A stretch of 64,000 nucleotides of DNA from Sphingobium sp. 66-54 (GCA_001899715.1 MKWI01000016.1:372001-436000); one strand, 5' to 3'. Shown: positions 1 through 8,863, counted from the first letter of the stretch. Translations and numbers: made by a program. The notes: a model not told the origin generated them from the sequence alone.

Positions 1-364
1 CGGCCTCCACGAACAAGGTCGCGGCCTGAACGCGCCTCAGCTCCTTCCCCGAGCTTGCGCGGGGAGAGGGGCGACAAAGCCAGGGGAGGGGCGGCAGCGG
101 CTTTCCCTCATTCTTCCACTCCCAGGATAAGCTTGGCGAGGGCATAGGAACCTGACGTTCCTTTGTCCTCGCCCTAAGTGTGTTCGGGCCCGTCCGTTCC
201 GTTCCCTTGAGTTCTTTGGGCGGCGTGGATGCTGAAACGCGTTCAGCAAGACGGCGGCGCGGCGCACGGGAGGTCTGCTTCCATCACGCCCCCGGTTCCA
301 ACCCGGCCGCCCACGCGGTAAAAGGGACGCCAGCATCCCCTCCGCCGTATCCAGGAGACTCGCC
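1..364. other. Non-coding leader stretch before the glutathione peroxidase gene
   Basis: I see no convincing gene here; the open frames on both strands have no recognisable protein content. A GC-rich hairpin lies at about 41-69, with arms reading roughly CTCCTTCCCCG and CGGGGAGAG. It could be the terminator of a gene lying left of the window. The right part should hold the promoter of the peroxidase gene, but I could not pick out clear -35/-10 boxes. Confidence 0.4.
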
Positions 365-853
365 ATGACCGCGCTCGCCGACATTCCCCTCAAGACGATC
401 CGGGGCGCCGATGCCTCGCTGGCCGACTATGCCGGCAAAGTGCTGCTGATCGTCAACGTCGCGTCCAAATGCGGCCTGACGCCGCAATATGAAGGGCTGG
501 AGGAGCTTTACCGTGCCTATCGCGATCGGGGACTGGTCGTCCTCGGCTTCCCCGCCAACGAGTTCGCCGGGCAGGAACCGGGCAACAACGCCGAGATTGA
601 GAGCTTCTGCACCACCAATTTCGGCGTGGATTTCCCGATGTTCGAGAAGATCGTCGTCAAGGGTGAGGGCATCCACCCGCTCTACACGGCACTGATCGCC
701 CAGTCGCCGACGCCTGAGACCGAGATCGCCTGGAATTTCGAGAAATTCCTGGTCGGACGGAATGGCGCGGTCGTCGCCCGCTTCTCCCCGCGCGTCGCGC
801 CGGACGATGCGGTGTTGGTTTCGGCGATCGAAGCGGCGCTGGCGGAGGGGTAA
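365..853 (+). CDS. Glutathione peroxidase family (probably thioredoxin-type) peroxidase
   Basis: This 162-residue protein matches the usual length of bacterial non-selenium glutathione peroxidases, which reduce H2O2 and organic hydroperoxides in the cytoplasm. The peroxidatic Cys36 sits in NVASKCGLTPQY, Gln70 in AGQEPG and Trp123-Asn124 in AWNFEKF, which together form the catalytic tetrad. A second cysteine, Cys82, lies at the resolving-Cys position known from thioredoxin-dependent members, so thioredoxin rather than glutathione is the likely reductant (inference). The start ATG follows a CAGGAG Shine-Dalgarno sequence. It stands alone, with a plus-strand ThiE-like gene downstream. Confidence 0.93.
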   Translation: MTALADIPLKTIRGADASLADYAGKVLLIVNVASKCGLTPQYEGLEELYRAYRDRGLVVLGFPANEFAGQEPGNNAEIESFCTTNFGVDFPMFEKIVVKGEGIHPLYTALIAQSPTPETEIAWNFEKFLVGRNGAVVARFSPRVAPDDAVLVSAIEAALAEG

Positions 854-1009
854 GGGGCGCCGCTGGAGTGCAGGCCGCAGTGGCCCCCTACGACACCGCT
901 CGTCCGCCCTCAGTCATGTGTGTCCGAGAAGCGCCCATGCCGCGCCCCCGATCACAAAGAGAGACTCGCGACGCTTCCGTCTCCGCGCCGACTCGATTAT
1001 GGCCGGCCC

Positions 1010-1693
1010 ATGACCGACGAAGACGCGCTTGCCCTCGATCCCGATTTCGCCCGCCGGTTCGAGCGGGACGGATCGCGCCCGCCTTGCCAGCTCTATTTGA
1101 TCTCGCCGCCGGCTATCGGGCCGGATTTCGCCGACACGCTGGCAGCCGCGCTGGATGGCGGCCCGGTCGCGGCGTTCCAGCTCCGTCTCAAGGGACTGGA
1201 CGAGCATGAGATTGCGCGCCTCGCCGAGCCTGTGCAGCGGTTGTGCGCGGCGCGTGAGGTGGCATTCATCATCAACGACAGCATCGCGCTCGCCAAGCGC
1301 CTCGGCGCGGACGGCGTGCATCTCGGGCAGGGGGATGGCGACCCGCGCGAGGCGCGCAAGATCCTCGGCGCCACGGCGCAGATCGGCGTGACCTGCCACG
1401 CCAGCCGTCATCTCGCCATGGAGGCGGGCGAGGCGGACGCGGACTATGTCGCGTTCGGCGCTTTCTTCCCCACCGCGACCAAGGCGGTGCTCCACCATGC
1501 CGAGCCGTCCATCCTGAGCTGGTGGTCCGCCCTGTTCGAACTGCCCTGCGTCGCCATCGGCGGAATCACCGCCCAGAACGGCCGCATGCTGGTGGACGCA
1601 GGCGCCGATTTCCTCGCCGTGAGTGGGGCGGTATGGGGGCATCCCGAGGGAGCGGGTGCGGGCGTAGCGGCGTTCGGTCCTATCCTCGGCTGA
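1010..1693 (+). CDS. thiE: Thiamine phosphate synthase (ThiE/TenI family)
   Basis: About 227 residues, a TIM-barrel protein of the ThiE/TenI family. ThiE joins HMP pyrophosphate and thiazole phosphate to give thiamine phosphate. The family marks are FIINDSIALA, GADGVHLGQ, the YVAFGAFFPTATK loop (compare the usual GPxxPTxTK) and the C-terminal phosphate-binding VAIGGIT. The PTxTK-like loop favours ThiE over TenI, which usually lacks it. An upstream ATG-independent extension to 920 is open but reads like non-coding sequence; the ATG at 1010 was chosen because similarity to the family begins soon after it. No TPP riboswitch is visible upstream and no other thi gene is nearby. Confidence 0.78.
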   Translation: MTDEDALALDPDFARRFERDGSRPPCQLYLISPPAIGPDFADTLAAALDGGPVAAFQLRLKGLDEHEIARLAEPVQRLCAAREVAFIINDSIALAKRLGADGVHLGQGDGDPREARKILGATAQIGVTCHASRHLAMEAGEADADYVAFGAFFPTATKAVLHHAEPSILSWWSALFELPCVAIGGITAQNGRMLVDAGADFLAVSGAVWGHPEGAGAGVAAFGPILG

Positions 1694-1770
1694 GGAAGTG
1701 CGTTTGGGTTGTGGCGTCGGGCGCCGGCGCGCCGGAGTTAGTCAGCCCTCCACTTCATAAGCAAGCGACG

Positions 1771-1844
1771 TGCTCCTGCGCAAGCAGGAGCCCAGGGCGA
1801 TAGGGACTTGCGGCTGGGCCCTGGACTCCTGCTTGCGCAGAAGA
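1771..1844. repeat. Palindromic repeat, family A copy 1
   Basis: Two inverted arms (1772-1797 and about 1817-1844) pair over roughly 22 positions with one mismatch; the core is CTGCGCAAGCAGGAG. It lies between the ends of two convergent genes, thiE and the SnoaL-like gene, where it could act as a two-way terminator. Related copies sit at 24772, 32246 and, as a half copy, 56846. Confidence 0.8.
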
Positions 1845-1890
1845 ACAAGGGCGAGAATTCTCGTCCGATAGAGTAGCTGAGGAGCGCCCC

Positions 1891-2292
1891 TCAAACCCCA
1901 TTCTCGAACATCGAGTTGGGATTGACCGGCTCGGCTGAAAGCGCCTGCACCACGTCCCAATGCTCGACGATCTTGCCGTCCGCGATGCGGAAAATGTCCA
2001 TCACCGCGAAGCCGGTGTCGCCCGGCCAGCGGATCACATGCTGGTGGCTCACGACATGGTCGTCCTCCGCCAGAATGCGATAGACCCTCTGCGTGGCCTG
2101 CGGCGTCTCCGCGCGGACGAAGTCGAGCCAGTCCTTCAGCGCCTCGCGCCCCGGCTCGGCGAGCGAGCTGTGCTGGAGATAATCCTCCGCGATGAAGGCA
2201 TCGACCAGCGTTTTGTCCATCGGGATCAGTACCTTGTCGAACAGGTCGCGGATGAGCTGGGCATTGGCTTCTTCCTGCGGGGTGCGCGGCAC
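1891..2292 (-). CDS. SnoaL-like / NTF2-fold protein
   Basis: This 133-residue protein has the size and pattern of SnoaL-like polyketide-cyclase/ester-cyclase relatives: an N-terminal helix (NAQLIRDLFDKVL), then DAFIAEDYLQHS, a middle helix, and strands with VMDIFRIADGKIVEHWDVVQ, which is the signature DxFRxxDGKIxEHWDxxQ seen in this family. The true substrate is unknown; many members bind small hydrophobic molecules. I chose the GTG at 2292 because GGAGAG lies five bases upstream; the frame is open further to 2448 but that part is compositionally unlike protein. It converges on thiE across a palindromic repeat and is divergent from efp. Confidence 0.8.
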   Translation of the reverse strand: MPRTPQEEANAQLIRDLFDKVLIPMDKTLVDAFIAEDYLQHSSLAEPGREALKDWLDFVRAETPQATQRVYRILAEDDHVVSHQHVIRWPGDTGFAVMDIFRIADGKIVEHWDVVQALSAEPVNPNSMFENGV

Positions 2293-2477
2293 GGCGTCTC
2301 TCCTGAATGGGTTTCGGGGCGCCGAGCATCGCGGCTCCACCGGGCGGGTGCAAGCGGGATTCGCGGGCGGTCCGGTCATGTGCGCCGTGCGCGGGCGCTT
2401 GCCGAGTCCGGCCAATCCCGCTAGAGGCCGCCTTCCGGCTCTTTCCATTATTTTCGAGACAGACAGGCGCGACCCTT

Positions 2478-3041
2478 ATGAAGATCAGCGGCGTGGACAT
2501 CCGTCCCGGCAACAATATCGAGTATGAAGGCGGCCTGTGGCGCGCCGTCAAGATCCAGCATACCCAGCCCGGCAAGGGCGGGGCCTATATGCAGGTCGAA
2601 CTCAAGAACCTCATCGACGGGCGCAAGAACAATGTGCGCTTCCGCTCGGCCGAGACCGTCGAGCGCATCCGGCTCGATACTAAGGATTTCCAGTATCTCT
2701 ATGCCGAGGGCGACATGCTCGTCTTCATGGATACCGAGACCTACGACCAGATCAGCCTGCCGGCCGACCTCGTCGGCGAGGCGACGGCCTTCCTCCAGGA
2801 CGGCATGATGGTGCTGCTCGAAATGTATGAGGAGCGGCCGATCAGCGTGCAGCTTCCCGAGCAGGTCGAGGCGACGGTGGTCGAGGCAGACGCGGTGGTG
2901 AAGGGGCAGACCGCTTCGGCCAGCTACAAGCCTGCCATTCTCGATAACGGCGTGCGCGTCATGGTGCCGCCGCATATCGTCTCGGGCACACGCATCGTCG
3001 TCGACGTATATGAGCGCGCCTATGTGAAGCGGGCCGACTGA
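2478..3041 (+). CDS. efp: Translation elongation factor P
   Basis: A 187-residue EF-P, the tRNA-shaped factor that binds between the P and E sites and relieves ribosomes stalled at polyproline. All three beta-barrel domains are present: N-terminal KOW-like domain (1-65), middle OB domain (66-128) and C-terminal OB domain. The tip loop reads QPGKGGAY, with Lys33 where E. coli has the beta-lysylated Lys34. The ATG at 2478 gives the standard N-terminus [11 protein letters not shown]; the longer open frame starting at 2307 is not part of the gene. The stop overlaps the next start by one base (TGATG), so the small exported protein is probably co-translated. Confidence 0.97.
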   Translation: MKISGVDIRPGNNIEYEGGLWRAVKIQHTQPGKGGAYMQVELKNLIDGRKNNVRFRSAETVERIRLDTKDFQYLYAEGDMLVFMDTETYDQISLPADLVGEATAFLQDGMMVLLEMYEERPISVQLPEQVEATVVEADAVVKGQTASASYKPAILDNGVRVMVPPHIVSGTRIVVDVYERAYVKRAD

Positions 3042-3391
3042 TGCGCCGGGCGCTTCCCCCGCTGATGCTCGCGCTCGCCGGCCTGCTTCTGGCGCCGGCG
3101 GCCGCGAACGCCCAGGCGGGAAAGGCGCCCGCGCCCACCAAGGCAGAGGTCGAGCGGGCGGCGAGCAACCTGCGGGTATTCATGGCCGCGCTGCAATCCG
3201 ACAAGGTGCCGGAGGTAGCGAAGTCGGCCCTGTTCGCCTGCATTTATTCTAACTCTTTCAGTAAGATAAGTGCAGGAACCGATAAGCTGCTCACGGAAAA
3301 GAAGGCGGACCGGACCGATCCCAATCAGGTCGTCGCCGCCATGGCCGCCGTTTGCGGCGTCCGCCCCGGCGAGGCTCCCGCCAAAAAGTAG
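3041..3391 (+). CDS. Small exported protein of unknown function
   Basis: I do not recognise the family. The 116-residue product begins with a clear Sec signal peptide ([19 protein letters not shown]) and a probable signal peptidase I site after ANA or NAQA near residue 24. The mature part of about 92 residues is helical, with two cysteines (in LFACIYSN and AAVCGV) that could form a disulfide in the periplasm, and a Lys/Ala-rich start. It overlaps the efp stop by one base and precedes the SuhB-like gene by 46 bases. Its coding potential is good because the signal peptide is so regular. Confidence 0.75.
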   Translation: MRRALPPLMLALAGLLLAPAAANAQAGKAPAPTKAEVERAASNLRVFMAALQSDKVPEVAKSALFACIYSNSFSKISAGTDKLLTEKKADRTDPNQVVAAMAAVCGVRPGEAPAKK

Positions 3392-3437
3392 ACATCACCG
3401 TTTATAACTCTCCACATGGAGAGGAGAAGAAAGACTC

Positions 3438-4262
3438 ATGGTATCCCATTCAGGCCTGCTCACCGTGATCGAGCGCGCCGCCCGCAAGGTGGCGCCGCAG
3501 CTTCGCCGTGATTTCGGCGAGGTTCAGCATTTGCAAGTCAGCCGCAAGGGCCCGGCGGATTTCGTCTCCGTGGCGGACAAGAAGGCCGAGCAGACGCTGG
3601 TGACGGAACTGCGCAAGGCACGGCCGGACTGGGGCTTCCTGCTGGAGGAAGGCGGCGAGATCGAGGGCGATCCCGCCAAGCCGCGCTGGGTGATCGACCC
3701 GCTCGACGGCACCACCAACTTTCTCCACGGCATCCCGCATTTTGCCATCTCCATCGCCGTGCAGGAGCCCGCGCGGGACGGCCGGGGATGGGGCGAGGTG
3801 ACGACCGGGCTCGTCTACCAGCCGATCACCGACGAGAGCTATTGGGCCGAGAAGTCGCGCGGCGCCTGGCGGCACGACCAGCGGCTGCGCGTCTCCGCGC
3901 GGCGCGATCTGGGCGAGGCGCTGATCGCAACCGGCATTCCCTTCCTCGGCCATGGCGACATGGCGCAGTGGAGCCGCATCTTCGGTGCGATCGCCCCCTC
4001 GGTGGCGGGCATCCGCCGCTTCGGCTCAGCCGCACTCGATCTCGCGTGGGTCGCTTCCGGGCGCTACGATGGCTTCTGGGAGAGCGGCCTCCAGCCATGG
4101 GACGTGCAGGCCGGCATCCTGCTGGTCCGCGAGGCCGGCGGCTTCGTCACCGATTTTCGGGGTGGCGCCGAGCCGGTCGAGCGGCGGGAAGTCCTCGCCG
4201 GCAATGACGTAATGCACAGCAAACTGCACAAGCTGCTCGCCGGATCGCTGCGAAATATCTAA
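3438..4262 (+). CDS. Inositol monophosphatase family protein (SuhB-like)
   Basis: At 274 residues this matches the FIG/IMPase superfamily of Mg2+-dependent sugar phosphatases. The metal-binding motifs are intact: a Glu in LLEEGGEIEGD (near residue 70), then WVIDPLDGTTNF (Asp87, Asp90) and the C-terminal WDVQAGILLVREAGG. E. coli SuhB hydrolyses inositol-1-phosphate and also binds the rRNA antitermination complex; which role applies here cannot be read from sequence. GGAGAGGAGAAG precedes the ATG. It is the last plus-strand gene before the bacterioferritin gene, with which it converges. Confidence 0.9.
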   Translation: MVSHSGLLTVIERAARKVAPQLRRDFGEVQHLQVSRKGPADFVSVADKKAEQTLVTELRKARPDWGFLLEEGGEIEGDPAKPRWVIDPLDGTTNFLHGIPHFAISIAVQEPARDGRGWGEVTTGLVYQPITDESYWAEKSRGAWRHDQRLRVSARRDLGEALIATGIPFLGHGDMAQWSRIFGAIAPSVAGIRRFGSAALDLAWVASGRYDGFWESGLQPWDVQAGILLVREAGGFVTDFRGGAEPVERREVLAGNDVMHSKLHKLLAGSLRNI

Positions 4263-4365
4263 GGAAGCGGCGCTCCGCGATCCAGCGGCGAAGCCCGGCA
4301 TCGACCGGGCGCTCGCCTTATGCGGGGAGGCGGCTCCCGTGTGGAAGCGCCTCCCGTGCGGCGCA

Positions 4366-4845
4366 TCAGTCCTCGGCCGCCTCGCTGTTGAGCTGGATGT
4401 AGTTCTGCATCCCCATCCGTTCGATCATCTCGAACTGGGTCTCCAGCGCATCGACATGCTCTTCCTCGCTATCGAGGATCTGCTGGAACAGGTCGCGGCT
4501 CACATAATCGCGGATGGACTCGCAATAGGCGATGGCGTCACGCAGCAGGGGCAGGGCTTCCATCTCCAGTTCCAGGTCGGCCTTGAGGATCTCCTCCACC
4601 GACTGGCCAATGCGCAAACGGCCAAGCGCCTGGAAATTGGGAAGGCCGTCGAGAAACAGGACTCGCTCGGCAAGCCGGTCCGCATGCTTCATCTCGTCGA
4701 TCGACTCGCCATATTCGAACTTGGCCAGCCGCTTGACGCCCCAGTGATGAAGAAGACGGTAATGCAGAAAATACTGGTTGATAGCCGTCAACTCATTCTT
4801 GAGCGCAAGATTGAGATATTCGATGACCTTGTCGTCACCCTTCAT
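4366..4845 (-). CDS. bfr: Bacterioferritin
   Basis: A 159-residue haem-containing ferritin that forms a 24-subunit iron-storage shell. All ferroxidase ligands are in the standard positions: Glu18, Glu51, His54, Glu94, Glu127 and His130. Met52, the axial ligand of the haem shared by two subunits, is present in SIDEMKHAD. The ATG at 4845 with GGAG upstream gives the canonical [12 protein letters not shown] start, while the frame is open to 4908. Its ferredoxin partner gene bfd lies upstream on the same strand, 179 bases away, and a Fur-box-like sequence lies about 90 bases before the start. Confidence 0.97.
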   Translation of the reverse strand: MKGDDKVIEYLNLALKNELTAINQYFLHYRLLHHWGVKRLAKFEYGESIDEMKHADRLAERVLFLDGLPNFQALGRLRIGQSVEEILKADLELEMEALPLLRDAIAYCESIRDYVSRDLFQQILDSEEEHVDALETQFEMIERMGMQNYIQLNSEAAED

Positions 4846-4933
4846 GGCACATACTCCAAACGGACTGAAACACGGCCGGACTATAGCCGGTCCCGTCTTG
4901 CGATTCACGCGCGAACGTCTCGCAAATCCAATA

Positions 4934-4952
4934 GAGAATGGCTCTCATTCGC
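4934..4952. promoter_or_regulatory. Fur-box-like site upstream of bfr
   Basis: The 19 bases GAGAATGGCTCTCATTCGC agree with the E. coli-type iron box at about 13 of 19 positions by eye and contain short inverted arms (GAGA/TCTC, GAATG/CATTC). It lies 89 bases before the bfr start, inside the bfd-bfr interval, where an iron-responsive regulator (Fur or Irr) would be expected. The identity of the regulator is inference. Confidence 0.35.
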
Positions 4953-5024
4953 ACCGGATCAGGTGCGGATGCGACTCATGCGCAGGGGAACGGCAGAGGC
5001 TCCCCGATGTCGGGTGTGGAGTGG

Positions 5025-5249
5025 TCAGGCGCCAGCGAAAGCAGGGGCGGCTGTCTGCGGCGCCGGGGCATGGGTGCCGGCCTGACGGCGCTGTTCCGAG
5101 AACAGCACATCGTCGGCATGGTCCAGGCAGGTGCGGCAATTGGGGCGCTTGCCGAGCGCGGCGAAGGCCGCCTCGGGATCGCTGATCCCCTGCCGCGCAA
5201 TCTCGCGCAGTTCGTCTTCGCAAATCGCGTTGCAGATGCAAACCAACAT
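5025..5249 (-). CDS. bfd: Bacterioferritin-associated ferredoxin (BFD-like [2Fe-2S] protein)
   Basis: This 74-residue protein starts MLVCICNAICEDEL and has the four BFD cluster cysteines in order: Cys4, Cys6, Cys38 and Cys41 (pattern CxC...CxxC). In Pseudomonas the homologue carries electrons to the bacterioferritin haem so that stored Fe3+ is reduced and released. After the helical BFD domain (1-55) comes a low-complexity Ala/Pro/Gln tail that is probably disordered. The frame is open far upstream, but only the ATG at 5249 gives the conserved N-terminus. Its position just upstream of bfr fits the pairing. Confidence 0.93.
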   Translation of the reverse strand: MLVCICNAICEDELREIARQGISDPEAAFAALGKRPNCRTCLDHADDVLFSEQRRQAGTHAPAPQTAAPAFAGA

Positions 5250-5370
5250 GCGAATCCACCTAGCGCTGTTGCGAGGCATTTGCAACATGGGAATTACCCA
5301 AAGACGCTCCGCTATGAAACGACTCGTCGCAAATCGGGATGACGGCGCGGGACCGGCCAAAGGGCCTTGT

Positions 5371-5385
5371 TGCGATTCATTCTCA
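5371..5385. promoter_or_regulatory. Fur-box-like site between bfd and nuoA
   Basis: TGCGATTCATTCTCA matches the 7-1-7 iron-box form TGAGAATnATTCTCA at 12 of 14 defined positions. It lies about 120 bases upstream of bfd and 78 bases upstream of nuoA, so it could act on either gene. Together with the site at 4934 it suggests iron control of the bfd-bfr pair; this is inference. Confidence 0.35.
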
Positions 5386-5462
5386 CCCCTCCAAGGCTTG
5401 CTTCGCAGGTGCGGCAGTCCTAAAGCCCGCCGACACGAGCCACCGAGCCATGAGGACGAAAA

Positions 5463-5837
5463 TTGGCTGATCTGTCGGAATATTTGCCGATCCTGCTGTT
5501 CCTGGCGGTCGCGCTGGGGTTGTCCTGCCTGTTCGTGTTTCTGCCGATGGCGGTGGGGCGGCTGACCGGCACCCACAAGCCCGATCCGGACAAGCTGAGC
5601 GAATATGAATGCGGCTTCCCCGCGTTCGAGGATCCGCGCAGCCAGTTCGACGTGCGTTTCTACCTCGTGGCGATTCTGTTCATCATCTTCGATCTTGAAG
5701 CGGCCTTCCTCTATCCGTGGTCGGTCAGCCTCTCCGAGATCGGCTGGCTGGGCTGGGGCACCATGATGGTGTTCATCGGCGAATTGGTGCTCGGCCTTAT
5801 CTATGCGTGGAAGAAGGGAGCCCTCGATTGGGAGTAG
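5463..5837 (+). CDS. nuoA: NADH-quinone oxidoreductase subunit A
   Basis: First gene of the complex I operon, 124 residues, with three membrane helices (about 8-28, 65-85, 95-115). The conserved loop [20 protein letters not shown], around the ECG motif, is present and sits near the quinone site. The start is a TTG: GAGG lies seven bases upstream, and the only nearby ATG (5450) runs into a stop after six codons. The last ten bases overlap the start of nuoB. Confidence 0.95.
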   Translation: MADLSEYLPILLFLAVALGLSCLFVFLPMAVGRLTGTHKPDPDKLSEYECGFPAFEDPRSQFDVRFYLVAILFIIFDLEAAFLYPWSVSLSEIGWLGWGTMMVFIGELVLGLIYAWKKGALDWE

Positions 5838-6382
5838 AGCTTGAGCGGCCCGGCGTGCTCGGCGCACCCCCGGCCGGAACCCAGCCCGATCCTGATTTTT
5901 TCCAGGCGCTGACCGGCGAGGTCGGCGACAAGGGCTTTCTTGTCACCTCCACGGAGGAATTGTTCCAGTGGGCGCGCACCGGCTCGCTCTGGTGGATGAC
6001 CTTCGGTCTCGCCTGCTGCGCGGTCGAGATGATCCACGTGAACATGCCGCGTTATGACATGGAGCGTTTCGGCGCTGCACCGCGCGCCTCGCCGCGCCAG
6101 AGCGACGTGATGATCGTCGCCGGTACGCTCTGCAACAAGATGGCTCCGGCGCTGCGCAAGGTCTACGACCAGATGAGCGAGCCGAAATACGTCATCTCCA
6201 TGGGCTCGTGCGCCAATGGCGGCGGCTATTATCACTATAGCTACAGCGTCGTGCGCGGCTGCGACCGGATCGTGCCGGTCGACATTTATGTGCCGGGCTG
6301 CCCGCCGACCGCCGAGGCGCTGCTTTATGGTATCATGCAGTTGCAGCGGAAGATCCGCCGGATCGGGACGGTCGAGCGATGA
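5828..6382 (+). CDS. nuoB: NADH-quinone oxidoreductase subunit B
   Basis: A 184-residue subunit carrying the terminal [4Fe-4S] cluster N2, which hands electrons to quinone. The unusual ligand set is intact: tandem Cys63-Cys64 (GLACCAVEM), Cys128 (MGSCANGGG) and Cys158 ([10 protein letters not shown]). I chose the TTG at 5828, inside the end of nuoA, because GGGAG stands seven bases upstream and the family N-terminus fits; there is no in-frame ATG between there and the conserved core. It shares ATGA with nuoC. Confidence 0.95.
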   Translation: MGVELERPGVLGAPPAGTQPDPDFFQALTGEVGDKGFLVTSTEELFQWARTGSLWWMTFGLACCAVEMIHVNMPRYDMERFGAAPRASPRQSDVMIVAGTLCNKMAPALRKVYDQMSEPKYVISMGSCANGGGYYHYSYSVVRGCDRIVPVDIYVPGCPPTAEALLYGIMQLQRKIRRIGTVER

Positions 6383-7272
6383 GCGAATCCGTGTTGCATA
6401 GCGCGCCCCGGGTCAATGCGATCGAGGGGCTGGCGGACGCCATTCAGGCGGCGCTCGGCGCTGCCGTGATCGAGATTGTCGACGCGCATGGCGAACTGTC
6501 GGTGACGGTGGAGCGTCCGACGCTGGCGAAAGTGCTGGAAACGCTGCGCGACCGCTTCGCCTATCAGCAGCTCATGGAGATTGCTGGAGTGGATTACCCC
6601 GAGCGGGCCGAGCGGTTCGAGGTCTGCTATCATCTGTTGTCGGTGACGAAGAACCACCGCCTGCGCGTCAAGGTGCAGACGGACGAGGACAAGCCGGTGC
6701 CGACCGTCACGCACATCTGGCCCGTTGCCGGTTGGCTGGAGCGCGAGGTGTTCGACATGTATGGCGTGCTCTTCGAGGGCAATGCCGACCTGCGCCGTAT
6801 CCTCACCGATTATGGCTTCCGCGGTCATCCGTTCCGCAAGGACTTTCCGCTCACCGGCTATGTCGAGCTGCGTTACTCCGAGGAGCAGAAACGCGTGGTC
6901 TATGAGCCGGTGCGGCTCGCGCAGGATTTCCGCACCTTCGATTTCATGAGCCCGTGGGAAGGCGCGAAATATGTGCTGCCCGGCGACGAGAAGGCGCCCG
7001 TCGCGCCGACTCCGCCCGCACCTCCGCCGCCTCCACCGGCCCCGCCGCCAACCAGGACGCCCAAGACCACCGAGAAGCCGGCACAGACCGTTGCCGGCGA
7101 GCCCGCCAATACGGATGCCGCCAAGCGCAGCCCCGCCAAGAAGGCCGATGCCGAAGCGGTCAAGCCTGCCCGCGTGCCGCGCGCCAGGAAGGCGGCGACC
7201 GCGAGCGACACGCCGGCCAAGCCCAAGGCGCCCCGCGCGCGCAAGCCCAAGTCGACCGGGGGTGACGCCTGA
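6379..7272 (+). CDS. nuoC: NADH-quinone oxidoreductase subunit C with long Pro/Lys-rich tail
   Basis: Residues 1-200 are the 30-kDa subunit of the peripheral arm, with the signature [15 protein letters not shown] and [18 protein letters not shown]. This family is normally about 200 residues; here a further ~95 residues follow LPGDEKAPV. The tail is a proline run, then Lys/Ala/Arg-rich repeats ([25 protein letters not shown]) ending at STGGDA, and is strongly basic and almost certainly disordered. It is in frame and ends in a TGATG overlap with nuoD, so it is not an obvious sequencing artefact. What the tail does is unknown. Confidence 0.95.
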   Translation: MSESVLHSAPRVNAIEGLADAIQAALGAAVIEIVDAHGELSVTVERPTLAKVLETLRDRFAYQQLMEIAGVDYPERAERFEVCYHLLSVTKNHRLRVKVQTDEDKPVPTVTHIWPVAGWLEREVFDMYGVLFEGNADLRRILTDYGFRGHPFRKDFPLTGYVELRYSEEQKRVVYEPVRLAQDFRTFDFMSPWEGAKYVLPGDEKAPVAPTPPAPPPPPPAPPPTRTPKTTEKPAQTVAGEPANTDAAKRSPAKKADAEAVKPARVPRARKAATASDTPAKPKAPRARKPKSTGGDA

Positions 7273-8507
7273 TGGCTGACTATCTCGACAAGCTGGACCA
7301 TGAGACCGACGCGGCCGATCCCGCGCTCGGCGATACCACGATCCAGAATTACACGATCAACTTCGGCCCGCAGCACCCGGCGGCACACGGCGTGTTGCGC
7401 CTTGTCATGGAATTGGAGGGCGAGATCGTCGAGCGGTGCGATCCGCATGTCGGCCTGCTGCATCGCGGCACCGAGAAGCTGATCGAATACAAGACCTATT
7501 TGCAGGCGTTGCCCTATTTCGACCGGCTCGATTATTGCTCGCCGCTCGGCATGGAGCATAGCTATGTGCTCGCCATCGAGAAGCTGCTGAACCTGGAGGT
7601 TCCGCTACGCGGCCAATATCTGCGCGTGCTGTTCGCCGAGCTGACCCGCATCTGCAACCACATGCTGAACCTCGGCTCTCACGTCATGGACGTGGGCGCG
7701 ATGACGCCCAACCTGTGGCTGTTCGAGGTGCGCGAGGATTGCCTCAACTTCTTCGAGCGGGCCTCGGGCGCGCGCATGCACGCGGCCTGGTTCCGCCCCG
7801 GCGGCGTCCATCAGGACGTGCCCCTGAAGCTGCTCGCCGACATTGCCGACTGGCTCGATACGCGCCTGCCGCGCCTGTTCGAGGACGCGATCAGCCTGGT
7901 GGCGGACAATCGCATCTTCAAGCAGCGCAACGTCGATATCGCCGTGGTCAGCAAGGAAGACGCGCTCAAATGGGGCTTCTCCGGCCCGATGATCCGCGGC
8001 TCGGGCATCCCATGGGATATCCGCAAGGCGCAGCCCTACGATGTCTATGACCGCATGGAGTTCGACGTGCCGGTCGGCACGAATTTCGATTGCTACGACC
8101 GGTTCATGGTACGCGTGGAGGAGGTCCGCCAGTCCGCGCGGATCATGAAGCAGTGCCTGAACGAGATGCCGGACGGCCCCGTGCTGTCGCTTGACCACAA
8201 GGTCACGCCGCCGCGCCGAGCTGAGATGAAGCAGTCGATGGAAGCACTCATCCACCACTTCAAGCTCTATACCGAGGGCTTCCATGTGCCGGCTGGCGAG
8301 GTCTATGTCGCGACCGAAAGCCCCAAGGGCGAATTCGGCGTCTATCTGGTGAGCGACGGTTCCAACAAGCCCTACCGCTGCAAGATCCGCCCGACCGCCT
8401 TCTCGCATTTGCAGGCGATGGACTTCATGATGAAGGGTCACATGCTGGCGGACACCACCGCCGTGCTGGGCGCCATGGACATCGTGTTCGGGGAGTGCGA
8501 CCGGTGA
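7272..8507 (+). CDS. nuoD: NADH-quinone oxidoreductase subunit D
   Basis: A 411-residue 49-kDa-type subunit, homologous to the large subunit of NiFe hydrogenases; together with NuoB it forms the quinone pocket. The family blocks [35 protein letters not shown] and the C-terminal DIVFGECDR end are all there. It is separate from NuoC, unlike the fused NuoCD of enterobacteria. A GTG start inside its stop codon region begins the next gene. Confidence 0.97.
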   Translation: MADYLDKLDHETDAADPALGDTTIQNYTINFGPQHPAAHGVLRLVMELEGEIVERCDPHVGLLHRGTEKLIEYKTYLQALPYFDRLDYCSPLGMEHSYVLAIEKLLNLEVPLRGQYLRVLFAELTRICNHMLNLGSHVMDVGAMTPNLWLFEVREDCLNFFERASGARMHAAWFRPGGVHQDVPLKLLADIADWLDTRLPRLFEDAISLVADNRIFKQRNVDIAVVSKEDALKWGFSGPMIRGSGIPWDIRKAQPYDVYDRMEFDVPVGTNFDCYDRFMVRVEEVRQSARIMKQCLNEMPDGPVLSLDHKVTPPRRAEMKQSMEALIHHFKLYTEGFHVPAGEVYVATESPKGEFGVYLVSDGSNKPYRCKIRPTAFSHLQAMDFMMKGHMLADTTAVLGAMDIVFGECDR

Positions 8508-8863
8508 GCACGGACCTTCTCCTCACCGCCGAGCAGCGCATTGCGATCGCGCATGAGATGATCGCGCGCTACAACGCTCAGGACGCCGACGCCTATGTCG
8601 CGCTGATGACGCCGGATGCTTGCGAGGCGGGCTATCGCGGCGCGGTCGTTCGCGAGGGCAGGGAGGGGACACGCGCAGGCCTTGCGGCCATGTTCGCACA
8701 GTTCCCGCAGAACCGTGTCACGATCCGCGACAGCAAGTGCGTGGGCGAGACGGTGGTGCTGCACGAGGCCGTCAGCCGCGCGCCCGATGGCGAGCAGTTC
8801 GAGGTGCTGGCGATCTATTCATTCGAGGGCGACAAGGTGTCGCGTGTGGAGTTCATCCGGTAA
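8504..8863 (+). CDS. NTF2-fold (SnoaL-like) protein inside the nuo operon
   Basis: This 119-residue protein has the NTF2/SnoaL-like layout: helix ([19 protein letters not shown]), [12 protein letters not shown], a short middle helix [12 protein letters not shown], then beta strands closing with [16 protein letters not shown]. It has no cofactor motif. The start is GTG at 8504, overlapping the nuoD stop (GTGA), with GGGGAG eight bases upstream, and its stop abuts the nuoE ATG. It is therefore translated with complex I but is not a known core or accessory subunit. A role in assembly or in binding a small molecule is only speculation. Confidence 0.85.
   Translation: MSTDLLLTAEQRIAIAHEMIARYNAQDADAYVALMTPDACEAGYRGAVVREGREGTRAGLAAMFAQFPQNRVTIRDSKCVGETVVLHEAVSRAPDGEQFEVLAIYSFEGDKVSRVEFIR

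Noticed and set aside
850..1009. TPP riboswitch before thiE
   Set aside because: The conserved THI-box elements could not be found in this interval.
2307..2477. N-terminal extension of EF-P
   Set aside because: EF-P starts at [11 protein letters not shown]; the upstream part is the promoter region shared with the SnoaL-like gene.
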